This document shows, piece after piece, positions 1 through 6,144 of a DNA stretch of 8,997 bases. The stretch comes from Opitutales bacterium (GTDB lineage: Bacteria > Verrucomicrobiota > Verrucomicrobiia > Opitutales > Intestinicryptomonadaceae): assembly GCA_017633865.1 (NCBI GenBank), contig JAGBOM010000031.1, positions 1 to 8,997 on the forward strand. The letters run 5' to 3'. The notes below the pieces were generated by a model that was not told the origin of the DNA, made no database searches, and saw only the letters and a list, made by a program, of their open reading frames with translations. Position 1 is the first letter of the stretch. Every line of letters starts with the position of its first letter. A program made the translations under genes and the position numbers.

Positions 1-43
1 CGCGCCCGAGGCAGCCGTCCCACGGGCCCGTCATGCCGACGTC
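1..43 (-). pseudogene. ymdB: Continuation of ymdB beyond the internal stop, cut by the window edge
   Basis: Reading on in the same frame after the TAG gives DVGMTGPWDGCLGR, which matches the conserved DVGMTGPYDGILG segment of YmdB proteins. There is no frameshift. A single amber codon therefore interrupts an otherwise intact reading frame, and the remaining C-terminal part lies outside the window. Confidence 0.75.
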
Positions 44-628
44 CTATATGTAGGCTGTGCCGCCCGACAGAATGCGGGCGTCGGCGGTGGGGATATGGGT
101 GTGGGTGCCGTAAACGATTGTGGCGCGCCCGTCGAGGAGGTTGCCCATCGAGACTTTTTCGGACGAGGTTTCGGCGTGGAAGTCGAGAATTGTGATGTCC
201 GCGATTTTTTCGAGCTCGTCCATCGTTTTTTGGGCGGCTCTAAACGGGCAGTCGGCCTTGATTTTCATAAGCGTTTGCCCGAGCAGCGAGAACACCGCAA
301 TCTTCAGCCCTTTGGCCTCGGCCAGCACATAGTTTTTGCCGGGGTTTTCGGGCGGGAGGTTTGCGGGCTTGCACAGGTTTTGCACGGATTCTATTTCGCC
401 CTCGAAGCAGCGCTGGTCCCAGATATGGTCGCCGAGAGTGAGGGCGTTTACGCCCGCGCGGGTGAGGTAGTCGGCCATGTTTTTGGTGACGCCGCTGCCG
501 CCCGCGGAGTTTTCCGCGTTCGCGACCACGAAGTCTATGCCCAAATCCTCCCTGATTTTAGGGAGGAAGTCGAACACGGCCTGCCGCCCGGGCTTACCGA
601 CAATGTCGCCTATGCAAAGGATTTTCAT
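44..628 (-). CDS. ymdB: YmdB/TIGR00282-family metallophosphoesterase, truncated by an in-frame TAG
   Basis: This is a calcineurin-like phosphoesterase of the YmdB type; family members are metal-dependent phosphodiesterases reported to act on 2',3'-cyclic nucleotides. The open frame gives 194 residues, against about 264 in Bacillus subtilis YmdB. Metal-site residues seen are D8 (CIGD), E39-N40 (NAEN), D67-H68 (LGDH), H151 (DFHAE), and H176 and H178 (GTHTH). The family usually has Asn rather than Asp at position 67. The frame ends GGTAYI followed by TAG at 44-46, exactly where relatives continue with Thr-Asp-Val-Gly-Met; the bases beyond the stop keep coding family sequence in the same frame. 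All metal ligands lie before the stop, but the C-terminal strands and dimer region would be lost. The ATG at 628 is 4 nt after the adk stop, so the gene is probably co-transcribed with adk. Family assignment is firm; whether the product is functional is unknown. Confidence 0.85.
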   Translation of the reverse strand: MKILCIGDIVGKPGRQAVFDFLPKIREDLGIDFVVANAENSAGGSGVTKNMADYLTRAGVNALTLGDHIWDQRCFEGEIESVQNLCKPANLPPENPGKNYVLAEAKGLKIAVFSLLGQTLMKIKADCPFRAAQKTMDELEKIADITILDFHAETSSEKVSMGNLLDGRATIVYGTHTHIPTADARILSGGTAYI

Positions 629-632
629 ACGG

Positions 633-1301
633 CTACTTTATAAAGCCGAGGCGCCTTGAGAGTTCGGCCATGTCGAACTTGAGTCCGTTCGCGGATTTTT
701 CCGATTTAATTTCCGAAAGGATTCCGCTCTTTGGGTAGAGCTCCACGAGGGGGAAGGTTGTTTCGTGGAAGACTTTTAGGCGCTTGCGGATAGTGTCGGG
801 GTTGTCGTCGTCGCGGACGACGAGCTCGCCGCCGCATTTGTCGCACACGCCTTCGCGCTTTGGCTTGTTGTCGATTTTATGGTACGGAGCCTGGCACTTA
901 GAGCAAATCATTCTGCCGGAGAGCCGCTTTACGATTTCCTCGTCGTCGACTTTGATGTAGATTACGGAATTGATTTTCGCGCCTTTTTGGGCGAGGAGCC
1001 CGTCGAGGATTTTCGCCTGGTTTACGGAGCGCGGGAAGCCGTCCAAAATAAAGCCGTTTTGCGCGTCGGGCTCCTCGAGCCTCTGGCGGAGCATTGCGGC
1101 GGTGACTTCGTCGGGAACGAGCTCGCCCCTGTCGATATAGCCTTTGGCGACCTTGCCGATTTCGGTCATGAGTTTAAGGTTTTTGCGGAAAAGGTCTCCG
1201 GTGGCGATTTGGGGAACGCCCAAAACTTCGCTTAAAACAACGGCTCTTGTGCCTTTGCCGCTGCCCGGAGCGCCCAACAATATTATGTTTGGTTTTTCCA
1301 T
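633..1301 (-). CDS. adk: Adenylate kinase with zinc-type LID domain
   Basis: The enzyme interconverts ATP + AMP and 2 ADP in the cytosol. The 222-residue product has the P-loop GAPGSGKGT (residues 10-18), the TGDLFRK start of the NMP-binding part (34-40), DGFPR (87-91), the SGR arginine (130), and a long LID with Cys133, Cys136, Cys153 and Cys156 arranged as two CxxC pairs, which in this family bind a structural zinc. Length is normal for the long bacterial form. I chose the ATG at 1301 because it places the P-loop at the usual distance from the N-terminus; the frame stays open to 1358, but that extension is not kinase-like. No strong Shine-Dalgarno sequence is visible upstream. The gene is divergent from the polymerase and leads into ymdB 4 nt downstream. 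It ends in TAG with no family homology beyond, so TAG acts as a normal stop in this genome. Confidence 0.96.
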   Translation of the reverse strand: MEKPNIILLGAPGSGKGTRAVVLSEVLGVPQIATGDLFRKNLKLMTEIGKVAKGYIDRGELVPDEVTAAMLRQRLEEPDAQNGFILDGFPRSVNQAKILDGLLAQKGAKINSVIYIKVDDEEIVKRLSGRMICSKCQAPYHKIDNKPKREGVCDKCGGELVVRDDDNPDTIRKRLKVFHETTFPLVELYPKSGILSEIKSEKSANGLKFDMAELSRRLGFIK

Positions 1302-1387
1302 AAAATTTGCTTTTTTAAAAGAAATAAGTTTGAAAATATCGCAAATATCCGCAAGCATTTTTTGCGGAAAAAACCGATGTTTAAGCT
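1302..1387. promoter_or_regulatory. Divergent AT-rich intergenic region between adk and the DNA polymerase gene
   Basis: This 86-bp spacer must hold promoters for both the leftward adk-ymdB unit and the rightward polymerase gene. It is strikingly A/T-rich, with A- and T-tracts. It contains a perfect 6-bp inverted repeat, CCGCAA (1349-1354) and TTGCGG (1362-1367), with a 7-nt loop, which could be an operator or a leader hairpin. I could not identify a convincing -35/-10 pair for either direction, and there is no Shine-Dalgarno motif in front of the polymerase ATG at 1388. Confidence 0.45.
1358..1373. repeat. 16-bp sequence T6-GCGG-A6, copy 1
   Basis: The sequence TTTTTTGCGGAAAAAA is identical to the one at 4754-4769. 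Both copies are intergenic and next to a hairpin. It is low in complexity, so the match may be chance or may reflect A-tract regulatory or terminator DNA. Confidence 0.35.
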
Positions 1388-3559
1388 ATGGCCGAAAACG
1401 ATTTTAGCATTGCGGGGCTCCATGTCGGCGACGACTCGAAGGCGCGCGTTCTTCTGCGCGCCCCGGACGGCTCGCAAAAAATTATAGAGGAGGATTTTAA
1501 GCCGTTTTTATGGGCTGACCGCGCCGCGCCCGAAGCCGAAAGCTCGGAGGCTTTAAGGGGCGGCGGGGGCGGCCTAAACACGCTTTTGCGCTTTAAAAAC
1601 GTATCCGAATACGAAAGATTTTTGAAAAACCGCCCGCGCGACATGGCGATAGAAAAGGTATCCTGTCTCGAGAACCAGTATCTGATGTCGGGCGGCGGGC
1701 GAATGTTTCTTAATTGCGGCTTTGCGGGCTTGAGGCGCATGCAGCTCGACATCGAAACCTCGTCGGAGGCGGGCTTTCCGAACCCCGAGAGGGCGGGCGA
1801 CAGGGTTATAGCAGTAGGCCTCGGCTTTGCCGGCGAAACCGAGATAATTGAAATCGAAGATTTTTCTGACGGGGCGGAGGCCGCGCTTTTGTCCAAGCTT
1901 GAGCGTCGCATAATCGAGCTCGACCCCGACACTATCGAGGGGCACAACATTTTTAGGTTCGACCTCGATTTTATCAGGCGCAGGCTAAAGCGCCTAAAAA
2001 TGCCCATGCGCTGGGGCAGGTTCGGCGGCGAGTGCTCGTTCAGAAATTCGCGCGTAAAAATCGCAGAAAGGCAGTTCGACTATTTGAGGTGCGACATTCC
2101 CGGAAGAACGGTTGTCGACACTCTCATACTCCTTCAACTTTACGACATTTCCGCGCGCGAGCTTTCCTCCTACAGCCTGAAGAACGCCGCGCTCCATTTC
2201 GGCTTTTCAAACAAGGCCGAGCGCACCTACATCGACGGCCGAGAAATCCAAAACTTTTTCGTTTCCGACCGCGAGACCTTCAAAAAATACCTTTCCGACG
2301 ACATTCGCGAAACCCGCGAGCTTGCCGACAGGCTGCTGCCGACCTACGTCGCGCAGGTCAAAAACTTTCCGCTAACGCTTCAGGAATGTTTGTTGCGCGG
2401 AACGGGGGTAAAGGTCGAATACATCTTTTTGGAAAAGTACCTCGCGGCGCGGCAGGCTCTGCCCGAAGTTCCCGTGGCGCAAAACGGCGTTTCGGGCGCG
2501 ATTAGCGCGACATTCAAGCGCGGCGTTTTTAAAAACGTTTTGCATTACGATGTCGCCTCGCTTTACCCGAGCCTGATGCTCGCAATCGGAAAATGCCCGC
2601 AAAACGACACCCTTAAAGTGTTCTTGGACGTCTTAAAAGATTTGAGAGCCAAGCGGCTCGACTATAAAAAGCGCGCGCGTCTCGCCCAAAATATCGACGA
2701 AAAAAACGAGCTTTCCGCGCGCCAGGCAAGCTTCAAAATCCTCATAAATTCGTTCTACGGCTACTTGGGGCTTGCAACCGCCAGATTTTCCGACGCCAAG
2801 CTTGCGGACGAAGTTACGACGCTCGGCAGGGAGCTTCTTTCCGAAATTATCGAAAATTTCAAAAGGCGAGGCTGCGAGGTTTTGGAGGCGGACACCGACG
2901 GCGTTTACATCTCTTGCGGCAAGTATTTTGAACGCCCCGAAGAGCTTGTAAATCTCGTTGACGGGCACCTGCCGGACGGCGTTGATTTGGAGTTCGACGG
3001 CAAGTACGAGGCGATGTTCTGCTACAAGGCGAAAAACTACGCCCTTCTCGAAAACGGCAAGGCTATCCTAAAGGGCTCGGCTCTGCGCAGCCGTTCGCTC
3101 GAAGGCTTTTTGCGCAAGCTTACGCTCGACTACATAAATATCCTGCTCGGCATAAGCGGCGAAAAAATCGAGGACGTTCTCGAAAAATTGGAGCGCGAAA
3201 TTTCAAGCGGCAAGTGCCCCATTTCAATGATAGCAAAATGCGAGCATCTCGGTTCGAACCCCGAGGCCTATAAAAAGACGGTGGAGCTCTCCGGCAAGGG
3301 CAGGCGAGCCAGCATGGAGGCCGCGCTAAAGTCGAACCGCGCCCTGAAAAGCGGGGACAAAGTTTGCTACTTTATTTCCGACGCCGAGCTTAAAAAGGGC
3401 GCGGACTGGAAACGGGCTTACCCCGCCGAAATGTACGACCCAAAAACTCTGCCCTACGACGCCTCCTACTACCTCGAAAAGCTTGAGGACTGGAAGGAGA
3501 AGTTCGCCGACTTTCTCCCAAAAACCGAGCCGAAGCAAGGCGAGCTTTTCGACTTCTAA
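1388..3559 (+). CDS. Family-B DNA polymerase with 3'-5' proofreading exonuclease and C-terminal clamp motif
   Basis: This 723-residue DNA-dependent DNA polymerase resembles the Pol II/archaeal PolB class. Exonuclease motifs are present: Exo I DIE (D121, E123), Exo II NIFRFD (N187, D192) and Exo III YLSDD (Y301, D305). Polymerase motifs follow: motif A YDVASLYPS (D388), motif B KILINSFYG (K450-G458), motif C ADTDG (D502, D504), the KxY-type KNY (549-551) and KGS (562-564). All catalytic acidic residues are intact, so both activities are expected. The spacer between motifs A and B is short and the protein is somewhat smaller than the usual 780 or so residues. It ends QGELF (717-721) then DF, which fits the bacterial beta-clamp pentapeptide QxxLF, as at the end of E. 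coli Pol II. The ATG start has no Shine-Dalgarno sequence. The gene stands alone on the plus strand. A role in repair or damage-tolerant synthesis is inferred; a main replicative role is unlikely in a bacterium but cannot be excluded from here. Confidence 0.95.
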   Translation: MAENDFSIAGLHVGDDSKARVLLRAPDGSQKIIEEDFKPFLWADRAAPEAESSEALRGGGGGLNTLLRFKNVSEYERFLKNRPRDMAIEKVSCLENQYLMSGGGRMFLNCGFAGLRRMQLDIETSSEAGFPNPERAGDRVIAVGLGFAGETEIIEIEDFSDGAEAALLSKLERRIIELDPDTIEGHNIFRFDLDFIRRRLKRLKMPMRWGRFGGECSFRNSRVKIAERQFDYLRCDIPGRTVVDTLILLQLYDISARELSSYSLKNAALHFGFSNKAERTYIDGREIQNFFVSDRETFKKYLSDDIRETRELADRLLPTYVAQVKNFPLTLQECLLRGTGVKVEYIFLEKYLAARQALPEVPVAQNGVSGAISATFKRGVFKNVLHYDVASLYPSLMLAIGKCPQNDTLKVFLDVLKDLRAKRLDYKKRARLAQNIDEKNELSARQASFKILINSFYGYLGLATARFSDAKLADEVTTLGRELLSEIIENFKRRGCEVLEADTDGVYISCGKYFERPEELVNLVDGHLPDGVDLEFDGKYEAMFCYKAKNYALLENGKAILKGSALRSRSLEGFLRKLTLDYINILLGISGEKIEDVLEKLEREISSGKCPISMIAKCEHLGSNPEAYKKTVELSGKGRRASMEAALKSNRALKSGDKVCYFISDAELKKGADWKRAYPAEMYDPKTLPYDASYYLEKLEDWKEKFADFLPKTEPKQGELFDF

Positions 3560-3564
3560 AAATT

Positions 3565-4089
3565 TTATTCGGCCTTTGCGTTCCGCTCGAAAATATAAAA
3601 ATAGGGCGCGCGGTAAACGCAAGTGTCGGCCCAAACAACGGAGTTGTTCGCATAATCAGTCCACGATATGCAAACGGAAAAGCCCCCGCTTTTTAATTCC
3701 TCCAAGGTAAACGGCGCTTTGCCTCCGGCCGATTTCATCGCGAAAGCCAAAACCTCAAGGCTTTGTTCATCTAGCTTGTCGGACGGGATAAATTTTTCCC
3801 CGACGGAAGAATGGGCTTTCGGAAAATCCGCGCCGTGCAGGGATTCTTGGTCTATTAAAATTTTGGCGTATTTGCCGCGCTTAATATTTTCAAAATCTTC
3901 AATCTTGAATTGCGCGCCTTTGGGTAAGCCGGAATTTACCAAGGCGTTGCGGCAGTAGGGCTGCGGGTCTAAAGCGGAGTCTAAAACGGGTCTTACGCAG
4001 CTCTTTGCAGCCAAGAGCATAAAGAACACCGCGGTTAAGAGCCCCGCGAGGTAAACCGATATTTTTGTCATCTTCCAAAGAATTTTCAT
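3565..4089 (-). CDS. Hypothetical single-pass membrane protein
   Basis: I do not recognise this protein. It has 174 residues, a short basic N-terminus (MKILWKMTK), one hydrophobic segment at about residues 11-29, and a mostly polar remainder expected outside the cytoplasm. Cysteines at 31, 46, 140 and 157 could form disulphides there. The sequence before Cys31 (AAKSC) is a poor lipobox, so a membrane anchor is more likely than a lipoprotein. The C-terminal part is rich in aromatic residues (SWTDY, VVWAD, PYFYIF). The start at 4089 is supported by AAAGGGG 9 nt upstream, overlapping the stop of the preceding gene; the frame is open to 4185 but that part overlaps the other gene. It lies 14 nt after its neighbour and is probably co-transcribed with it. 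Its stop is 5 nt from the polymerase stop (convergent). Base composition is more AT-rich than in the flanking core genes. Confidence 0.7.
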   Translation of the reverse strand: MKILWKMTKISVYLAGLLTAVFFMLLAAKSCVRPVLDSALDPQPYCRNALVNSGLPKGAQFKIEDFENIKRGKYAKILIDQESLHGADFPKAHSSVGEKFIPSDKLDEQSLEVLAFAMKSAGGKAPFTLEELKSGGFSVCISWTDYANNSVVWADTCVYRAPYFYIFERNAKAE

Positions 4090-4098
4090 ATAAAAAAG

Positions 4099-4105
4099 CC
4101 CCTTT
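4099..4105 (-). promoter_or_regulatory. Ribosome binding site of the small membrane protein gene
   Basis: AAAGGGG on the minus strand sits 9 nt before the ATG at 4089 and overlaps the TAA of the upstream gene (4104-4106). It is one of the few clear Shine-Dalgarno-like sites in the window and decides the start codon. The arrangement suggests translational coupling. Confidence 0.6.
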
Positions 4106-4580
4106 AAATTTTTGTGTCCGCGTAATAGAGAATATGCTCTTTGGTGTCGTAAATTAAAACTTCGGCAAAGTATATATCGCTCCACTGTCCGCTTCTTATT
4201 CGCCGAAAATAAAAAAGATGCCTTTCGGAAAATTCGGGGGAGAGCCTTTTTTCATAACAGTTGAAGGCGAATTCGGCCGCTTTCTTTTGGTAGGCGTTTA
4301 GGGAGGTGCCTGGAATCCACGTCGAGGCGGGGTTTTTTGAAGGATTTTTTAAAACGCGATTTAGAGCCTCGGGCTTTAACCGGATTTTTAGGAAGGTTTC
4401 GCCGTCGCCGTTGAAAGCCCTTGCGGATTCAAAACTGTATAAAATCTTGTCGAAATTTTCCGCGCCTATGGAGTTTTCGCCGCCAATCTTAAAAATGTGT
4501 TTGTAGCCGGAAAATTCCGCGGAATTTTCCCTGTCGGGTTGGGATGGTACAACTCGTAAGCCGCAATCGCGATGAGGCAA
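4104..4580 (-). CDS. Hypothetical protein, main body of a frameshifted membrane-protein gene
   Basis: I do not recognise this protein. The uninterrupted frame gives up to 158 residues from a TTG at 4580, but the first 20 or so (PHRDCGLRVV) are unlike a real N-terminus. From about GYKHIFKIGG onward the sequence looks like a genuine soluble domain, ending with the alternating aromatic stretch SDIYFAEVLIYDTKEHILYY. The natural N-terminus, including a membrane helix, is encoded immediately upstream in other frames (4541-4659). The native protein was therefore probably about 185 residues, with one N-terminal transmembrane segment and an extracytoplasmic domain, the same layout as the gene that follows it. 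It is the first gene of a two-gene unit behind the promoter at 4690-4717. Base composition is low in GC: 25 of 60 bases at 4201-4260, against 32 of 60 in a polymerase stretch at 2221-2280. Confidence 0.5.
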   Translation of the reverse strand: MPHRDCGLRVVPSQPDRENSAEFSGYKHIFKIGGENSIGAENFDKILYSFESARAFNGDGETFLKIRLKPEALNRVLKNPSKNPASTWIPGTSLNAYQKKAAEFAFNCYEKRLSPEFSERHLFYFRRIRSGQWSDIYFAEVLIYDTKEHILYYADTKI

Positions 4581-4659
4581 ATTATTGCCCCCGCGCAGAT
4601 TATTGAAAGCGCGCCGAGCGCGTATATAAAAAAGTTGAAAATTTTTTAACGGTTTGCAT
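4541..4659 (-). pseudogene. Out-of-frame N-terminal part of the same membrane-protein gene
   Basis: An ATG at 4659 opens MQTVKKFSTF and then runs to a stop in its own frame. Shifting by -1 in the A6 or T6 run between 4628 and 4647 instead gives a strong transmembrane helix (IYALGALSIICAGAIICLIA), then AYELYHPNP, with GC-rich third codon positions typical of real coding. A second -1 shift somewhere in 4500-4545 (the CCC, GGG or AAAA runs at 4525-4543 are candidates) joins this to the frame of the main domain. The gene is thus broken by two apparent one-base losses. They may be true decay, homopolymer sequencing errors or, for the first one, ribosomal frameshifting. Confidence 0.6.
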
Positions 4660-4689
4660 GGTAATAAATCGGGAATTTTTATGATAGAT

Positions 4690-4717
4690 AGTATAGCCGG
4701 TTTCGAGGCTTGCGCAA
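4690..4717 (-). promoter_or_regulatory. Sigma70-like promoter of the two-gene membrane-protein unit
   Basis: On the minus strand, TTGCGC (4717-4712) is followed by a 16-bp spacer and TATACT (4695-4690), which matches the -10 consensus TATAAT at five of six bases. Transcription would begin near 4683, about 25 nt before the ATG at 4659. It lies just downstream of the terminator of the heme operon, so the island has its own transcription start. The -35 match is moderate. Confidence 0.55.
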
Positions 4718-4731
4718 TGGAAAATATGCAA

Positions 4732-4759
4732 AAAAAAGACGCGTTTTTGCGTCTTTTTT
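4732..4759 (-). terminator. Intrinsic (rho-independent) terminator of the M24 peptidase-murJ-hemE-hemN operon
   Basis: AAAAAAGACGC (4732-4742) and GCGTCTTTTTT (4749-4759) are perfect inverted repeats around a 6-nt loop. On the minus strand this gives a GACGC/GCGTC stem followed by eight T residues, 32 nt after the hemN stop. The symmetric A/T tracts mean it could also stop plus-strand transcription. Confidence 0.9.
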
Positions 4760-4769
4760 GCGGAAAAAA
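4754..4769. repeat. 16-bp sequence T6-GCGG-A6, copy 2
   Basis: This is identical to 1358-1373. It overlaps the right arm of the terminator and extends toward the hemN stop. It may be coincidental because of its low complexity. Confidence 0.35.
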
Positions 4770-4791
4770 TTTTGGCGGAGCGCGGGGATTT

Positions 4792-6144
4792 TTACAGCGT
4801 TTTTGAGTAGATGCTTTTTTCCGCGCCGAGGCGCTTGTCGAAAAGCATGGCTATGTTGCGTATAAAAAGCCTGCCGGTTTTTGTAATTTCAAGGCCGGAG
4901 TTTGTAAGCTTCAAGAGCCCGTCGCTTTCCATCTCTTTTAGGGCGGGGATTGCGGCGGGGAATTCGTCTTTTATGCGGACTGGGAATTTATTTTCAAACT
5001 CCGCAAAGTTTAGGCGAAGCATGCACATTATTTCCATAATGGCGGCGCGGCAGATATGGTCTTCAGGCGTTAAAAACACCCCGCGGGCAATGGGCAAAAC
5101 GCCCGATTTTACGGACTTTTCGTATTCGGGCATAAGCTTGGAGTTTTGGCGGTAGGAGTTTTCGGTTTGCGAAATCGACGTTAGCCCGACGCCGAAGCCG
5201 TCAAGCCCCTTGCGGGTGCTGTACCCCTGAAAATTCCTTTGCAGCGTGCCGTTTTCGCGCGCCTTTATAAGTTCGTCATGCGGCAGGGCGAAGTGGTCGA
5301 GGCCGATATATTCAAAGCCCGCGGCCTCGAACGCCGCCATGGCGTCCTCAAAGAGCTCCACCTTTTCCGCGCCCTGCGGGCGGGGGTATTTTTCCAGAGC
5401 CTTTTGCGCGGCCTTCATCCACGGGACGTGGGCGTAGTTGAAAAGCGCGATTCTGTCGGGGCGCAGGCTTACCGCGTTTTCTATCGTGCTTCGGAAGTTT
5501 TCGCGCGTTTGAAGGGGCAGGCCGTACATAAGATCTATGTTGATTTTTTCGATTCCGCTTGCGCGCAGCCACTCGAAAACCCGCAGGTTCATCTCTTGCG
5601 GCTGGATTCTTGAAATCGCCTTTTGCACTTCTAAATTCGTGTCCTGCACGCCGATTGAGGCTCTGTTAACGCCGATTTTCGCGAAGGCCTCGACTTTTTC
5701 CTGCGTGAGGGTGCGCGGGTCGAGCTCGGCGGAAAATTCGCAGGTTTTTGAAATGTCGAAATGTTTTTTTATGATTTGCCCGAGCCTTAAAATCTGTTCG
5801 GGAATTAAAAAATTCGGAGTCCCGCCGCCGAAATGGATTTGCTCGAGCGGGCATTTTTTAAGCCCGAAATCTTTCCAGAGTTCAAGCTCAAGCTCGACAA
5901 GCGACAGGTATTCGTCCGCCTTTTTCAAGTCTGTGCAGACGCTTGTGGAGCATCCGCAGAAAAGACAGGCGGTTTTGCAAAATGGTATGTGCACGTAAAG
6001 CGAGCGGGGGGCGTCTTTTAAAACCGCGTCTTGCGCGAGGGCGCGGGCGTCGGCGGCTTCGGAAAAGTGCGGGGCGGTGGGGTAGGAGGTGTAGCGCGGG
6101 CCGGGGGTTTCGTACTTTAAAATCAGGTCTTTTAGATTATTCAT
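4792..6144 (-). CDS. hemN: Oxygen-independent coproporphyrinogen III oxidase (radical SAM coproporphyrinogen dehydrogenase)
   Basis: The enzyme decarboxylates two propionates of coproporphyrinogen III to give protoporphyrinogen IX in the cytosol without oxygen, using S-adenosylmethionine. The 450-residue product (E. coli HemN has about 457) opens with the family N-terminus KYETPGPRYTSYPTAP. It has the radical-SAM cluster motif CKTACLFCGC (Cys56, Cys60, Cys63, plus Cys65), preceded by the SAM-site tyrosine in YVHIPFC, then GGGTP (106-110), YAHVPW (237-242) and the FQGYST segment (305-310). These mark a true HemN rather than the related HemW. The start at 6144 was chosen by family alignment; the frame is open to 6261, but that stretch lies inside hemE. 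Its start overlaps the hemE stop by 8 nt, so the two consecutive pathway enzymes are translationally linked. It is the last gene before the terminator. The oxygen-independent enzyme suits an anaerobic or facultative lifestyle. Confidence 0.95.
   Translation of the reverse strand: MNNLKDLILKYETPGPRYTSYPTAPHFSEAADARALAQDAVLKDAPRSLYVHIPFCKTACLFCGCSTSVCTDLKKADEYLSLVELELELWKDFGLKKCPLEQIHFGGGTPNFLIPEQILRLGQIIKKHFDISKTCEFSAELDPRTLTQEKVEAFAKIGVNRASIGVQDTNLEVQKAISRIQPQEMNLRVFEWLRASGIEKINIDLMYGLPLQTRENFRSTIENAVSLRPDRIALFNYAHVPWMKAAQKALEKYPRPQGAEKVELFEDAMAAFEAAGFEYIGLDHFALPHDELIKARENGTLQRNFQGYSTRKGLDGFGVGLTSISQTENSYRQNSKLMPEYEKSVKSGVLPIARGVFLTPEDHICRAAIMEIMCMLRLNFAEFENKFPVRIKDEFPAAIPALKEMESDGLLKLTNSGLEITKTGRLFIRNIAMLFDKRLGAEKSIYSKTL

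Noticed and set aside
44..46. TAG read as a sense codon in a recoded genome
   Set aside because: adk ends in TAG at 633-635 exactly where kinase homology ends, so TAG works as a stop. The ymdB case is better seen as a lesion, readthrough or error.
95..643. Long plus-strand open frame opposite ymdB
   Set aside because: It is a shadow of the well-supported phosphoesterase gene, with a composition explained by complementing GC-rich codons and no recognisable domain.
1307..1340. Possible promoters TTGCTT or TTGAAA in the adk/polymerase spacer
   Set aside because: No acceptable -10 hexamer sits at 16-18 bp from either, so I did not assign positions.
1302..1358. N-terminal extension of adk to 1358
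   Set aside because: The added 19 residues precede the conserved MEKPNIILLGAPGSGKGT start and fall in the AT-rich promoter spacer.
2032..2505. Plus-strand open frame inside the polymerase gene
   Set aside because: It is Arg/Ala-rich and out of frame with the polymerase, and the polymerase motifs are continuous across it.
3997..4011. Lipoprotein signal in the small membrane protein
   Set aside because: The sequence AAKSC before Cys31 has Lys at -2 and Ala at -3, a poor fit to the lipobox, so a membrane anchor is preferred.
4090..4185. Longer N-terminus for the small membrane protein
   Set aside because: It would overlap the preceding gene and place polar sequence before the signal-anchor. 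The ATG at 4089 has a good ribosome binding site.
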